From: Blastococcus sp. LR1
GTDB lineage: Bacteria > Actinomycetota > Actinomycetes > Mycobacteriales > Geodermatophilaceae
Assembly: GCF_020166105.1 (NCBI RefSeq)
Contig: NZ_JAIUJY010000002.1
Span: 248,001-312,000 of the forward strand
Reading direction: 5' to 3'
Length of the DNA: 64,000 nt
The notes beneath the pieces are model-generated. The model ran no database searches, was not told the DNA's origin, and saw only the letters and a program-made list of their open reading frames with translations. Numbering within the stretch: the first letter of the stretch is position 1; each line of letters begins with the position of its first letter. The position numbers and the translations under genes were made by a program. Below, piece after piece: positions 57,168-64,000 of this stretch.

Positions 57168-57977
57168 TCAGCGACCGGCGGCGCGGCCGTAGCTGCGCAC
57201 CGACAGCGGCACGAAGACGGCCAGGATGAGAACCACCCAGATCAGCGTGTAGAGCACCGGGTTCTGCAGTGACCAGGCGTCCGGCACGGGCGACAGCGGC
57301 GAGGAGTTGCCGAAGAGGTCTCGCGCCGCCTGGACCACGGCCGACACCGGGTTCCACTCCGCGAAGGTGCGCAGCGCCGACGGGAACGACTCCAGCGGCA
57401 CGAACGTGTTGGCCACGAACGTCAGCGGGAAGATCACCATGAAGCTGGCGTTGTTGACCACCTCCGGCGTCCGGACGAGGAGGCCCACCAGTGCCATCAG
57501 CCAGGAGACCGCGTAGGCGAACAGCAGCAGCACGAAGAACCCCGCGACCGCCTCGCCCACGGAGGAGTTGATCCGCCAGCCCACCACCAGCCCGGTCAGC
57601 CCCATCACCACGATGGAGATGGCGTTGAGCCCGAGATCGGCCACCGTGCGCCCGACCAGGACCGCCGAACGGGCCATCGGCAGCGAGCGGAAGCGGTCGA
57701 TGAGGCCCTTCTGCAGGTCCTCGGCGATGCTCGCCCCGGTCGTCGTGGACCCGAGCACGATCGTCTGGGCGAAGATCCCCGGCAGCAGGAACTCCGCGTA
57801 GGAGACGCCCGGCGGCAGCCCACCGATCGCGCCACCGAACACGTAGCGGAACAACAGCACGAACATGATCGGCGAGAGCGTCGCGAACACGATCAGGTCC
57901 GGCACCCGCTTGACCTTGATCAGGTTCCGCTTGGTGATGACGACGCTGTCGGAGAACGTCGCGGCCAGGCTGCTCAT
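57168..57977 (-). CDS. ABC-2 type transporter permease (DrrB family)
   Basis: 269 aa from the ATG at 57977, overlapping the ATPase stop. Six membrane segments are seen, with the ABC-2 family motifs LPPGVSYAEFLLPGIFAQTI, DLQKGLIDRFRSLPMARSAV and FPLTFVANTFVPLESFPSAL. It works with the upstream ATPase as an exporter, substrate unknown. Distinct from the pair at 42934-44687. Confidence 0.92.
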   Translation of the reverse strand: MSSLAATFSDSVVITKRNLIKVKRVPDLIVFATLSPIMFVLLFRYVFGGAIGGLPPGVSYAEFLLPGIFAQTIVLGSTTTGASIAEDLQKGLIDRFRSLPMARSAVLVGRTVADLGLNAISIVVMGLTGLVVGWRINSSVGEAVAGFFVLLLFAYAVSWLMALVGLLVRTPEVVNNASFMVIFPLTFVANTFVPLESFPSALRTFAEWNPVSAVVQAARDLFGNSSPLSPVPDAWSLQNPVLYTLIWVVLILAVFVPLSVRSYGRAAGR

Positions 57978-58969
57978 CGGGCACCTCCGGTCATGGCCGG
58001 CTCGGTCGTCGGGTCGTCGGTGGCGACCTCTTCGGCCGCCCGTCCGGTGAGGGCGAGGAAGACGTCGTCCAGGTCGGGGCGGCGCAGCCCGACGTCGAAG
58101 ATCTGGTCGGTGTCGCCGTCCAGCAGGCGCAGCGCCTCGGCCAGCACCTCCGCACCGCCGCTGACCGGCAGCGACAGGCGCCGGGCCTGCTCGTCGACCA
58201 CCGGGTCGTCGACCCCCAGCGGGCGGAGCCGCTCGACCATGCGGGGCAGCACGCCGGCATCGGTGACGGTGAACTCCAGCCGCTGACCGCCGACCTGGGC
58301 CTTGAGCTCGTCGGAGGTTCCGCGCGCGATCACGCGGCCGCGGTCGATGACGACCATCCGGTCGGCGAGGCGGTCGGCCTCCTCCAGGTACTGGGTGGTG
58401 AGCAGGATCGTCGTCCCGCCGTCGGCGAGCTCGGCGATAAACTCCCACATGGCCAGCCGGCTGCGCGGGTCGAGGCCGGTGGTCGGCTCGTCGAGGAACA
58501 GCACCCGCGGGCGGTTGATCAGCGAGGCGGCGATGTCCAGGCGGCGACGCATGCCGCCCGAGTAGGTCTTGGCCGGCCGGTTCGCCGCGTCGGTCAGGTC
58601 GAACCGGTCCAACAGCTCCCCCGCCCGCTTCCGCGCCTCGCGCTTCCCGAGGTGGTAGAGCCGCCCGACCATCTCCAGGTTCTCGAACCCGGTGAGGTAC
58701 TCGTCGACGGCGGCGTACTGGCCGGTGAGGCCGATGGCCGCGCGCACCTCGTCGGCCTGCCGGGCCACGTCGAGCCCGACCACCTCCACCCGGCCCTCGT
58801 CCGCGCCGAGCAGCGTGGCGAGGACGCGCACCACCGTCGTCTTCCCGGCGCCGTTCGGGCCGAGGAGCCCGAGCACCGAGCCCTCGGCCACGGTCAGGTC
58901 CACTCCGTCGAGAGCGGTGGTGGCGCCGAAGCGCTTGACCAGCCCCTCGACCACGATGGCGTCTGTCAT
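57974..58969 (-). CDS. ABC transporter ATPase, DrrA family
   Basis: 331 aa from the ATG at 58969; no Shine-Dalgarno precedes it, so it may be leaderless. Walker A GPNGAGKTT, signature YSGGMRRRLDIAASLINRPR, Walker B VLFLDEPTTGLDP and a DrrA-type C-terminal domain (ELKAQVGGQRLEFTVTDAGV; VGLRRPDLDDVFLALTGRAA) are present. Co-transcribed with the permease. Confidence 0.93.
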   Translation of the reverse strand: MTDAIVVEGLVKRFGATTALDGVDLTVAEGSVLGLLGPNGAGKTTVVRVLATLLGADEGRVEVVGLDVARQADEVRAAIGLTGQYAAVDEYLTGFENLEMVGRLYHLGKREARKRAGELLDRFDLTDAANRPAKTYSGGMRRRLDIAASLINRPRVLFLDEPTTGLDPRSRLAMWEFIAELADGGTTILLTTQYLEEADRLADRMVVIDRGRVIARGTSDELKAQVGGQRLEFTVTDAGVLPRMVERLRPLGVDDPVVDEQARRLSLPVSGGAEVLAEALRLLDGDTDQIFDVGLRRPDLDDVFLALTGRAAEEVATDDPTTEPAMTGGAR

Positions 58970-59041
58970 GCCGCGGACGCTAGGCCTGCCCACTGACAGT
59001 TCCCCACCGGTTTTCTCCGTCCCGTACACGCGCAGGCCTTC

Positions 59042-59068
59042 CTGTCCCGCCCCGCGGATGCGGGACAG
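59042..59068 (-). terminator. Terminator after threonine dehydratase
   Basis: CTGTCCCGC and GCGGGACAG, a perfect 9-bp stem with a 9-base loop, about 60 bases beyond the ilvA stop and 70 bases before the ABC ATPase start. Confidence 0.7.
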
Positions 59069-59128
59069 CAACCAGGACTCGCGGCAGCCCGAGAACTCAT
59101 CGGTCGCGGCCATGCTCCGCGGCGGCGA

Positions 59129-60343
59129 CTACTCCGAGGTGACGGCGTAGCCCGCGCCGCGCAGGGCGGCGATGACCTCGCCGGCGTGCACCGGGCCGCG
59201 GGTCTCCAGGACGACGAAGATCTCGACCTCGCCGATCCCGAGGCGCGTCGTCGTCCGCTCGTGCTCGACCTCCAGCACGTTGGCCCCCACGGTGGCCAGC
59301 TCGGCCAGCACCGCGGCCAGCGAGCCGGGCCGGTCGGGCACCCGCAGGCGCAGGGAGAGGTAGCGGCCGGCCGCGGCCATGCCGTGCTGGACGACCTTCA
59401 GCATGAGCACCGGGTCGATGTTGCCGCCGGAGACGACGGCGACCAGCGGCGCCCGGAACGCCGTCGGATCGGCCAGGACCGCGGCCACCGCCGCGACCCC
59501 CGCGGGCTCCACGACCAGCTTCGCCCGCTCCAGGCAGAACAGCAGCGCCCGGGACAGGTCCTCCTCGCTGACCGTGCGCACCTCGTCGACCAGGCCCTGC
59601 ACGTGGGCGAACGAGAGGTCCGAGGGCTTCGGGACGGCGATCCCGTCGGCCATCGTGCTCATCGACGTCAGCGCCACCGGCCGGCCCGCGGCCAGCGAGC
59701 CGGGCAGCGCAGCCGCCGTCTCCGCCTGGACCGCGACCACCCGGACGTCGGGACGGCGCTCCTTGACCACCGCGGCGATCCCGGAGACCAGTCCCCCGCC
59801 ACCGGCGCACACCAGCACCGTGGCCAGCTCCGGGCACTGCTCGAGGACCTCCAGCCCGACCGTCCCCTGCCCGGCGATGACGTCGGGGTGGTCGAAGGGG
59901 TGGATGAAGACGGCGCCGGTGCGCTCGGCGTGCTCGGCCGCGGCCAGCAGCGGCTCGGCGAGCGACAGCCCGAACATCTCGACCCGCGCCCCGTAGGCCT
60001 CGGTCGCGGCGACCTTGGGCAGCGGCGCGGTCTCGGGCATGTAGACGGTCGCCTCGGCGCCCAGCAGGCGGGCGGCCAGCGCGACCCCCTGGGCGTGGTT
60101 CCCGGCGCTGGCGGCCACCACGCCCCGCGCGCGCTCGGCGTCGGTCAGCCGGGCGATCCGCGTGTAGGCGCCACGGAGCTTGAAGGAGCCGGTGCGCTGG
60201 AGGTTCTCGCACTTGAGCCAGACCGGGCCGCCGACCCGGTCGGCCAGGCCCCGCGAGTGCTCCAGCGGGGTGCGGCGGACGACGCCGGCCAGCAGCTCCG
60301 CGGCCGCCTCGACGTCGGCGCCGGTGACGAGGGGCACGGACAC
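59129..60343 (-). CDS. ilvA: Threonine ammonia-lyase with C-terminal ACT domain
   Basis: 404 aa from the GTG at 60343 (GAGGA 8 bases upstream); the open frame continues far upstream but antisense to the AAA gene, so that part is rejected. PLP lysine 55 lies in TGSFKLRGAY, with the SAGNHAQGVA and CAGGGGLVSGIA loops. The ACT domain (about 330-404, LRVPDRPGSLAAVLAELATV) allows feedback or ligand control. It converts threonine to 2-oxobutanoate, either for isoleucine synthesis or catabolism; this layout is the shorter TdcB/IlvA1-type. Confidence 0.92.
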   Translation of the reverse strand: MSVPLVTGADVEAAAELLAGVVRRTPLEHSRGLADRVGGPVWLKCENLQRTGSFKLRGAYTRIARLTDAERARGVVAASAGNHAQGVALAARLLGAEATVYMPETAPLPKVAATEAYGARVEMFGLSLAEPLLAAAEHAERTGAVFIHPFDHPDVIAGQGTVGLEVLEQCPELATVLVCAGGGGLVSGIAAVVKERRPDVRVVAVQAETAAALPGSLAAGRPVALTSMSTMADGIAVPKPSDLSFAHVQGLVDEVRTVSEEDLSRALLFCLERAKLVVEPAGVAAVAAVLADPTAFRAPLVAVVSGGNIDPVLMLKVVQHGMAAAGRYLSLRLRVPDRPGSLAAVLAELATVGANVLEVEHERTTTRLGIGEVEIFVVLETRGPVHAGEVIAALRGAGYAVTSE

Positions 60344-60522
60344 GTCGCGATCCTCGCAGCAACCGTCGGCCACCGCGGCGATGCCGTCGGTGCGTCGCTC
60401 ACGGGGGTCTGGCCACCTCGGCCGACGTCGGGCCGAGCCGTGGCCCGGCTGGACGTCCGGTGCCGCGGCCGGGCCCACGTCGCGGCGCAGCGCGAGCCGT
60501 CCCGCGTGTCGCATCCCCGTCG

Positions 60523-60528
60523 TACCGT
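60523..60528 (+). promoter_or_regulatory. -10-like element of the AAA ATPase gene, leaderless arrangement
   Basis: TACCGT ends 7 bases before the GTG at 60536, the distance at which the transcript would begin on the start codon. No ribosome site is present. The -35 is not clear. Leaderless mRNAs are common in Actinobacteria. Confidence 0.4.
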
Positions 60529-60535
60529 TTCGGGG

Positions 60536-61999
60536 GTGACGGAGACCCCCGCACCCGCGTCCGCTTCCCCCGCACCCACCACTCTCGGCGAGCTCCGTGC
60601 CACCGGGGCCACCTTCCGGCCGGTCAAGGCCGAGATCCGCGCCAACCTGCTGACCCGGCTCTCCGCCGGCGAGCCCTCGCTGCCCGGCATGGTCGGGTTC
60701 GAGGACACCGTGCTGCCCGAGGTCGAGCGGGCGCTCATCGCCGGCCACGACCTCGTGCTCCTCGGCGAGCGCGGCCAGGGCAAGACCCGGCTGATCCGCA
60801 CCCTCGTCGGCCTGCTGGACGAGTGGACCCCGGTCCTCGTCGGCAGCGAGCTCAACGAGCACCCGCTCCAGCCCATCAGCGTCTGGGCGCACCGCCAGAT
60901 CGCCGAGCACGGCGATGCCACCCCGGTCGGCTGGCTGCACCGCAGCGAGCGCTTCGGGGAGAAGCTGGCGACGCCGGACACGAGCGTCGGCGACCTCATC
61001 GGCGACGTCGACCCGATCAAGGTCGCCGAGGGCCGCACGCTCGGCGACCCGGAGACGGTGCACTACGGCCTGGTCCCCCGCACCAACCGCGGCATCTTCA
61101 GCGTCAACGAGCTGCCCGACCTCGCCGAGCGCATCCAGGTCGCGCTGCTGAACGTGCTCGAGGAGCGCGACATCCAGATCCGCGGCTACCGCGTCCGGCT
61201 GCCGCTGGACCTGCTGCTGGTGGCCAGCGCGAACCCGGAGGACTACACCAACCGCGGGCGGATCATCACCCCGCTGAAGGACCGGTTCGGCGCCGAGGTG
61301 CGCACCCACTACCCGATCGAGCTCGCCGACGAGATCCGGCTGCTCCAGCAGGAGGCGGCGCTGAGCTGGCCGACGGCGTTCGGCGCCGACCACCTCGCGC
61401 AGCCGGTGGTGCCGGCGCACCTGGTGGAGATCGTCGCCCGGTTCACCCGCCTGGTCCGCGAGTCCAGCCACGTCGACTCCCGCTCCGGCGTCAGCGCCCG
61501 GTTCGCGATCGCCGGGCTGGAGACCGTCGCCGCCTCCGCCGTCCGCCGTGCCGCGGTCGCCGGGGAGACCCGGCCGGTCGCGCGGGTGGTCGACCTGCCG
61601 GCGATCGTCCCGGCCAGCCGCGGCAAGGTGGAGTTCGCCGACTCCGGCTCCGACCCGGACGACGACCGCGAGCTGGAGATCCTCGACCACCTGCTGCGCC
61701 AGGCCACCGCCCAGACCTTCCGCGCCCGGTGCGCGGGGCTGGACCTGACCGGGCTGCAGGAGCACTTCACCGGCGGGGAGACCGTCGAGTCCGGCGAGCT
61801 GGTGCCGGCGCCGGCGCTGCTCGGCCAGCTGGGCACCATCCCGAAGCTGGCGGAGCTGCTCGGCCGCCTGGGCGTGCCGGAGGGCGACCAGTCCGCCGAG
61901 CAGGCCGCGGCGGCTGTCGAGTTCGCGCTCGAAGGCCTCTACCTGACCCGCCGGCTGGCCAAGGACACCGACGGCGGCCGCACGGTCTACGGGGCCTGA
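60536..61999 (+). CDS. MoxR/magnesium-chelatase-like AAA ATPase (Rv0958-type)
   Basis: 487 aa from the GTG at 60536. Walker A GERGQGKTRL (residues 77-86), the Walker B region GIFSVNELPDLAERIQVALL, and sensor 1 LLLVASANPEDYTNRGRI are complete. A helical lid and an acidic segment follow. It forms a pair with the VWA protein that starts one base after its stop. Such AAA+VWA pairs act as chaperone-like machines that assemble metal sites or complexes; the target is unknown. Confidence 0.9.
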   Translation: MTETPAPASASPAPTTLGELRATGATFRPVKAEIRANLLTRLSAGEPSLPGMVGFEDTVLPEVERALIAGHDLVLLGERGQGKTRLIRTLVGLLDEWTPVLVGSELNEHPLQPISVWAHRQIAEHGDATPVGWLHRSERFGEKLATPDTSVGDLIGDVDPIKVAEGRTLGDPETVHYGLVPRTNRGIFSVNELPDLAERIQVALLNVLEERDIQIRGYRVRLPLDLLLVASANPEDYTNRGRIITPLKDRFGAEVRTHYPIELADEIRLLQQEAALSWPTAFGADHLAQPVVPAHLVEIVARFTRLVRESSHVDSRSGVSARFAIAGLETVAASAVRRAAVAGETRPVARVVDLPAIVPASRGKVEFADSGSDPDDDRELEILDHLLRQATAQTFRARCAGLDLTGLQEHFTGGETVESGELVPAPALLGQLGTIPKLAELLGRLGVPEGDQSAEQAAAAVEFALEGLYLTRRLAKDTDGGRTVYGA

Positions 62000-62000
62000 G

Positions 62001-63986
62001 ATGGCGCACCGCGCCCCCAAGGGGTACCGGTACGGGCGGTGGCAGGGCGGGCCGGACCCGCTCGCCCCGCCCTACGACCTGGGCAACGCCGTCGACGAGA
62101 TCGGCGACTCGGTGCTCGGCGGCAGCGGCGTCCGCGAGGCGCTGCGCGAGCTGCTGCGCCGCGGCGCCGAGGGCCGCCGCGGGCTGGACGAGCTGCGCCG
62201 GGAGGTCCGCGACCGGCTGCGCAAGGCGCGGACCGCGGGCCGGATGGACGGGACGCTCCAGGAGGTGCGCGAGCTGCTCGACCGCGCCGTCGAGGCCGAG
62301 CGGCGCGAGCTGTTCCCCGACCCGGACGACATGGCGCGGCTCAAGGAGGCCGAGCTCGACGCGCTGCCCGAGGACACCGCGGGCGCGGTCCGGTCGCTCA
62401 AGGACTACGACTGGCGCTCGGCCGAGGCCCGGCAGGCCTACGAGCAGATCCAGGACCTGCTCCGCCGGGAGGTGCTCGACAGCTCCTTCGCATCGATGAA
62501 GCAGGCGCTGGAGAACAGCTCGCCCGAGGATCTGCAGGCGGTCAAGGACATGGTCGCCGACCTGTCCCGGCTGGTCGACGCGCACAACCGCGGCGAGGAC
62601 ACCGACCAGCAGTTCGCCGACTTCATGGAGCAGCACGGCCAGTTCTTCCCCGACCAGCCGGGGACGGTCGAGGAGCTGATCGACTCCCTCGCCCGCCGCG
62701 CCGCCGCGCAGGAACGCATGATGGCCGGCCTCTCCCCCGAGCAGCGCGCGGAACTGGGCGAGCTGATGGCCCAGACCATGGAGGACATGGGGCTGGCCAG
62801 CGAGATGAGCCACCTCTCCGACGCGCTCCGCCAGGCCCGGCCCGACCTCCCGTGGGGCCAGCGCGGCCAGGTGCCCGACGGCGAGCCGTCGCTCGGTCTG
62901 GGTGACGCCACCAGCGCCGTCGCCGAGCTCGCCGACCTGGAGGCGCTGTCCAACCAGCTCTCCCAGGGATACGCCGGCGCCTCGCTGGCCGACGTCGACC
63001 AGGAGCTGCTGGAGCGCGCCCTGGGCCGCTCGGCCGCCGACGACCTCGCCGCACTCCGTGAGCTGGAGCGGGAACTCGAGCGACAGGGCTACCTGAACCG
63101 GACCGAGGGCAAGCTCGAGCTCTCGCCCAAGGCGGTGCGCCGGCTGGGCGCGACCGCGCTGCGCCGGGTGTTCGCCCAGCTCGACGCCACCGGCCGCGGT
63201 GAGCACGACGTCGCCGACGCAGGAGCCGCCGGGGAGCTCACCGGCAGCTCGCGCGAGTGGCGGTTCGGCGACGAGCAGCCGCTGGACGTCGTCCGCACGG
63301 TGAAGAACGCCGTCCTGCGCACGGCCTCCGAGCCGCGGGGTGAGGGGCAGCGGCGGGTGCGCATCGCCGTCGACGACTTCGAGGTGGTGGAGACCGAGCG
63401 GCGCACCGGCGCCGCCGTCGCCCTGCTCGTGGACCTCTCCTACTCGATGGCGCTGCGCGGCACGTGGGGCGCGGCGAAGTCGACGGCGATGGCGCTGCAC
63501 TCGCTGGTGACGACGAAGTTCCCGCAGGACGCGATCGAGATCATCGGCTTCTCCTCGACCGCCCAGGTGCTGCGTCCGGAGACCCTCGCCGAGCTGTCCG
63601 TCGACACGCTGCAGGGCACCAACCTGCAGCACGGCCTGATGCTCGCGCGGCGGTTCCTCGCCAGGCACAGGGACGCCGAGCCGGTGGTCCTGGTGGTCAC
63701 CGACGGCGAGCCCACCGCCCACCTGGAGGACGACGGGGCGCCGTTCTTCTGCTGGCCGCCGATGCCCGAGACCATCGCCCGCACGGTGGCCGAGGTCGAG
63801 CGGGTGGCGCGGTCCGGGGCGACTGTGAACGTCTTCGCCCTGGACCCCGACCCCGGCCTGGTGCACTTCGTCCACGACCTCACCCAGCGGGCGGGTGGCC
63901 GGGTGTTCCAGCCCGACGCCGACCGGCTGGGCGAGTACGTGGTCGCCGACTACCTGCGGACGAGGAAGGGGCGCCGATCTCGTTAG
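62001..63986 (+). CDS. VWA domain protein paired with the MoxR-type ATPase (Rv0959-type)
   Basis: 661 aa. Residues 1-440 are helical and charged with no known domain (ELRREVRDRLRKARTAGRMD; LSRLVDAHNRGEDTDQQFAD). The VWA domain starts at about residue 470 with the MIDAS motif LLVDLSYSMA (DxSxS), then a Thr in TLQGTNLQHGLML and VVTDGEPTAHLE. The complete MIDAS suggests metal-dependent protein binding. Last gene of the window; the stop is at 63984-63986. Confidence 0.9.
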   Translation: MAHRAPKGYRYGRWQGGPDPLAPPYDLGNAVDEIGDSVLGGSGVREALRELLRRGAEGRRGLDELRREVRDRLRKARTAGRMDGTLQEVRELLDRAVEAERRELFPDPDDMARLKEAELDALPEDTAGAVRSLKDYDWRSAEARQAYEQIQDLLRREVLDSSFASMKQALENSSPEDLQAVKDMVADLSRLVDAHNRGEDTDQQFADFMEQHGQFFPDQPGTVEELIDSLARRAAAQERMMAGLSPEQRAELGELMAQTMEDMGLASEMSHLSDALRQARPDLPWGQRGQVPDGEPSLGLGDATSAVAELADLEALSNQLSQGYAGASLADVDQELLERALGRSAADDLAALRELERELERQGYLNRTEGKLELSPKAVRRLGATALRRVFAQLDATGRGEHDVADAGAAGELTGSSREWRFGDEQPLDVVRTVKNAVLRTASEPRGEGQRRVRIAVDDFEVVETERRTGAAVALLVDLSYSMALRGTWGAAKSTAMALHSLVTTKFPQDAIEIIGFSSTAQVLRPETLAELSVDTLQGTNLQHGLMLARRFLARHRDAEPVVLVVTDGEPTAHLEDDGAPFFCWPPMPETIARTVAEVERVARSGATVNVFALDPDPGLVHFVHDLTQRAGGRVFQPDADRLGEYVVADYLRTRKGRRSR

Positions 63987-64000
63987 TCGGCCGGCAGGGG

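Noticed and set aside
59129-62020. 963-aa open frame on the minus strand containing ilvA
   Set aside because: The part upstream of 60343 is antisense to the AAA ATPase gene and has no family features; ilvA starts at GTG 60343 with a ribosome site.

Overview
The window is very GC-rich and gene-dense. It comes from a motile, mycothiol-producing, high-GC Gram-positive bacterium. The mycothiol S-conjugate amidase next to a Rv1083-like membrane protein, the PIN-PhoH2 protein, the DrrAB-type exporters and the lack of flagellar L and P ring genes all point to Actinobacteria. A member of the Geodermatophilaceae (Geodermatophilus/Blastococcus/Modestobacter type) is the best guess, by inference only.

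Positions 1-3990: the last 13 codons of an M15 D-Ala-D-Ala carboxypeptidase, an uncharacterised two-gene unit on the minus strand, a secreted beta-propeller protein, and a cassette made of one AbiEi/DUF559-type gene bracketed by mirror-image hairpin repeats.

Positions 3990-40005: an almost complete flagellar locus. The minus-strand arm holds flgN-flgK-flgL-fliW-csrA, followed by an unknown 169-aa gene and a diverged sigma-factor-like gene. The plus-strand arm starts with a FliA-family sigma factor, a glycosyltransferase, flagellin, fliD, fliS and a FliT-position gene. It continues in four blocks: flgB-flgC-fliEFGHIJ-(NlpC/P60+SLT hydrolase)-fliK-flgD-flgE; flbD-motA-motB-fliL; fliM-fliN-fliOPQR-flhB; flhA-flhF-like-orf89. 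Blocks are separated by hairpins. Each block, and also flagellin and the sigma gene, is preceded by a sigma-28-type promoter; read from several sites, the consensus is TCAAG-N15-GCCGATGA. CsrA, FliW and flagellin are all present, and the flagellin leader has a hairpin with GGA in its loop, as expected for a CsrA/FliW/flagellin switch. flgF, flgG, flgM and chemotaxis genes are not in the window.

Positions 40006-64000: housekeeping genes. These are a second AbiEi/DUF559-type gene, PIN-PhoH2, two ABC-2 exporters, a DUF885 peptidase-like protein, a cis-prenyltransferase, a hemolysin III family protein, a rhomboid, a geranylgeranyl-reductase-family flavoprotein, a ribbon-helix-helix-like protein, mca, greA, an RNHCP protein, a DUF5996 protein, an M3 peptidase, threonine dehydratase, and a MoxR-type AAA ATPase with its VWA partner. 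The set greA, mca, Rv1083-like, hemolysin III, Z-prenyltransferase and PhoH2 recalls the Rv1080c-Rv1095 neighbourhood of Mycobacterium tuberculosis, interrupted here by other genes.

The least explained parts are the symmetric nuclease-like cassette at 2747-3980, the sigma-like gene at 3993-5090, the FlhF-like protein that lacks a recognisable P-loop, and several uncharacterised small genes in the flagellar locus. No tRNA, rRNA, CRISPR array or classical insertion sequence was recognised.
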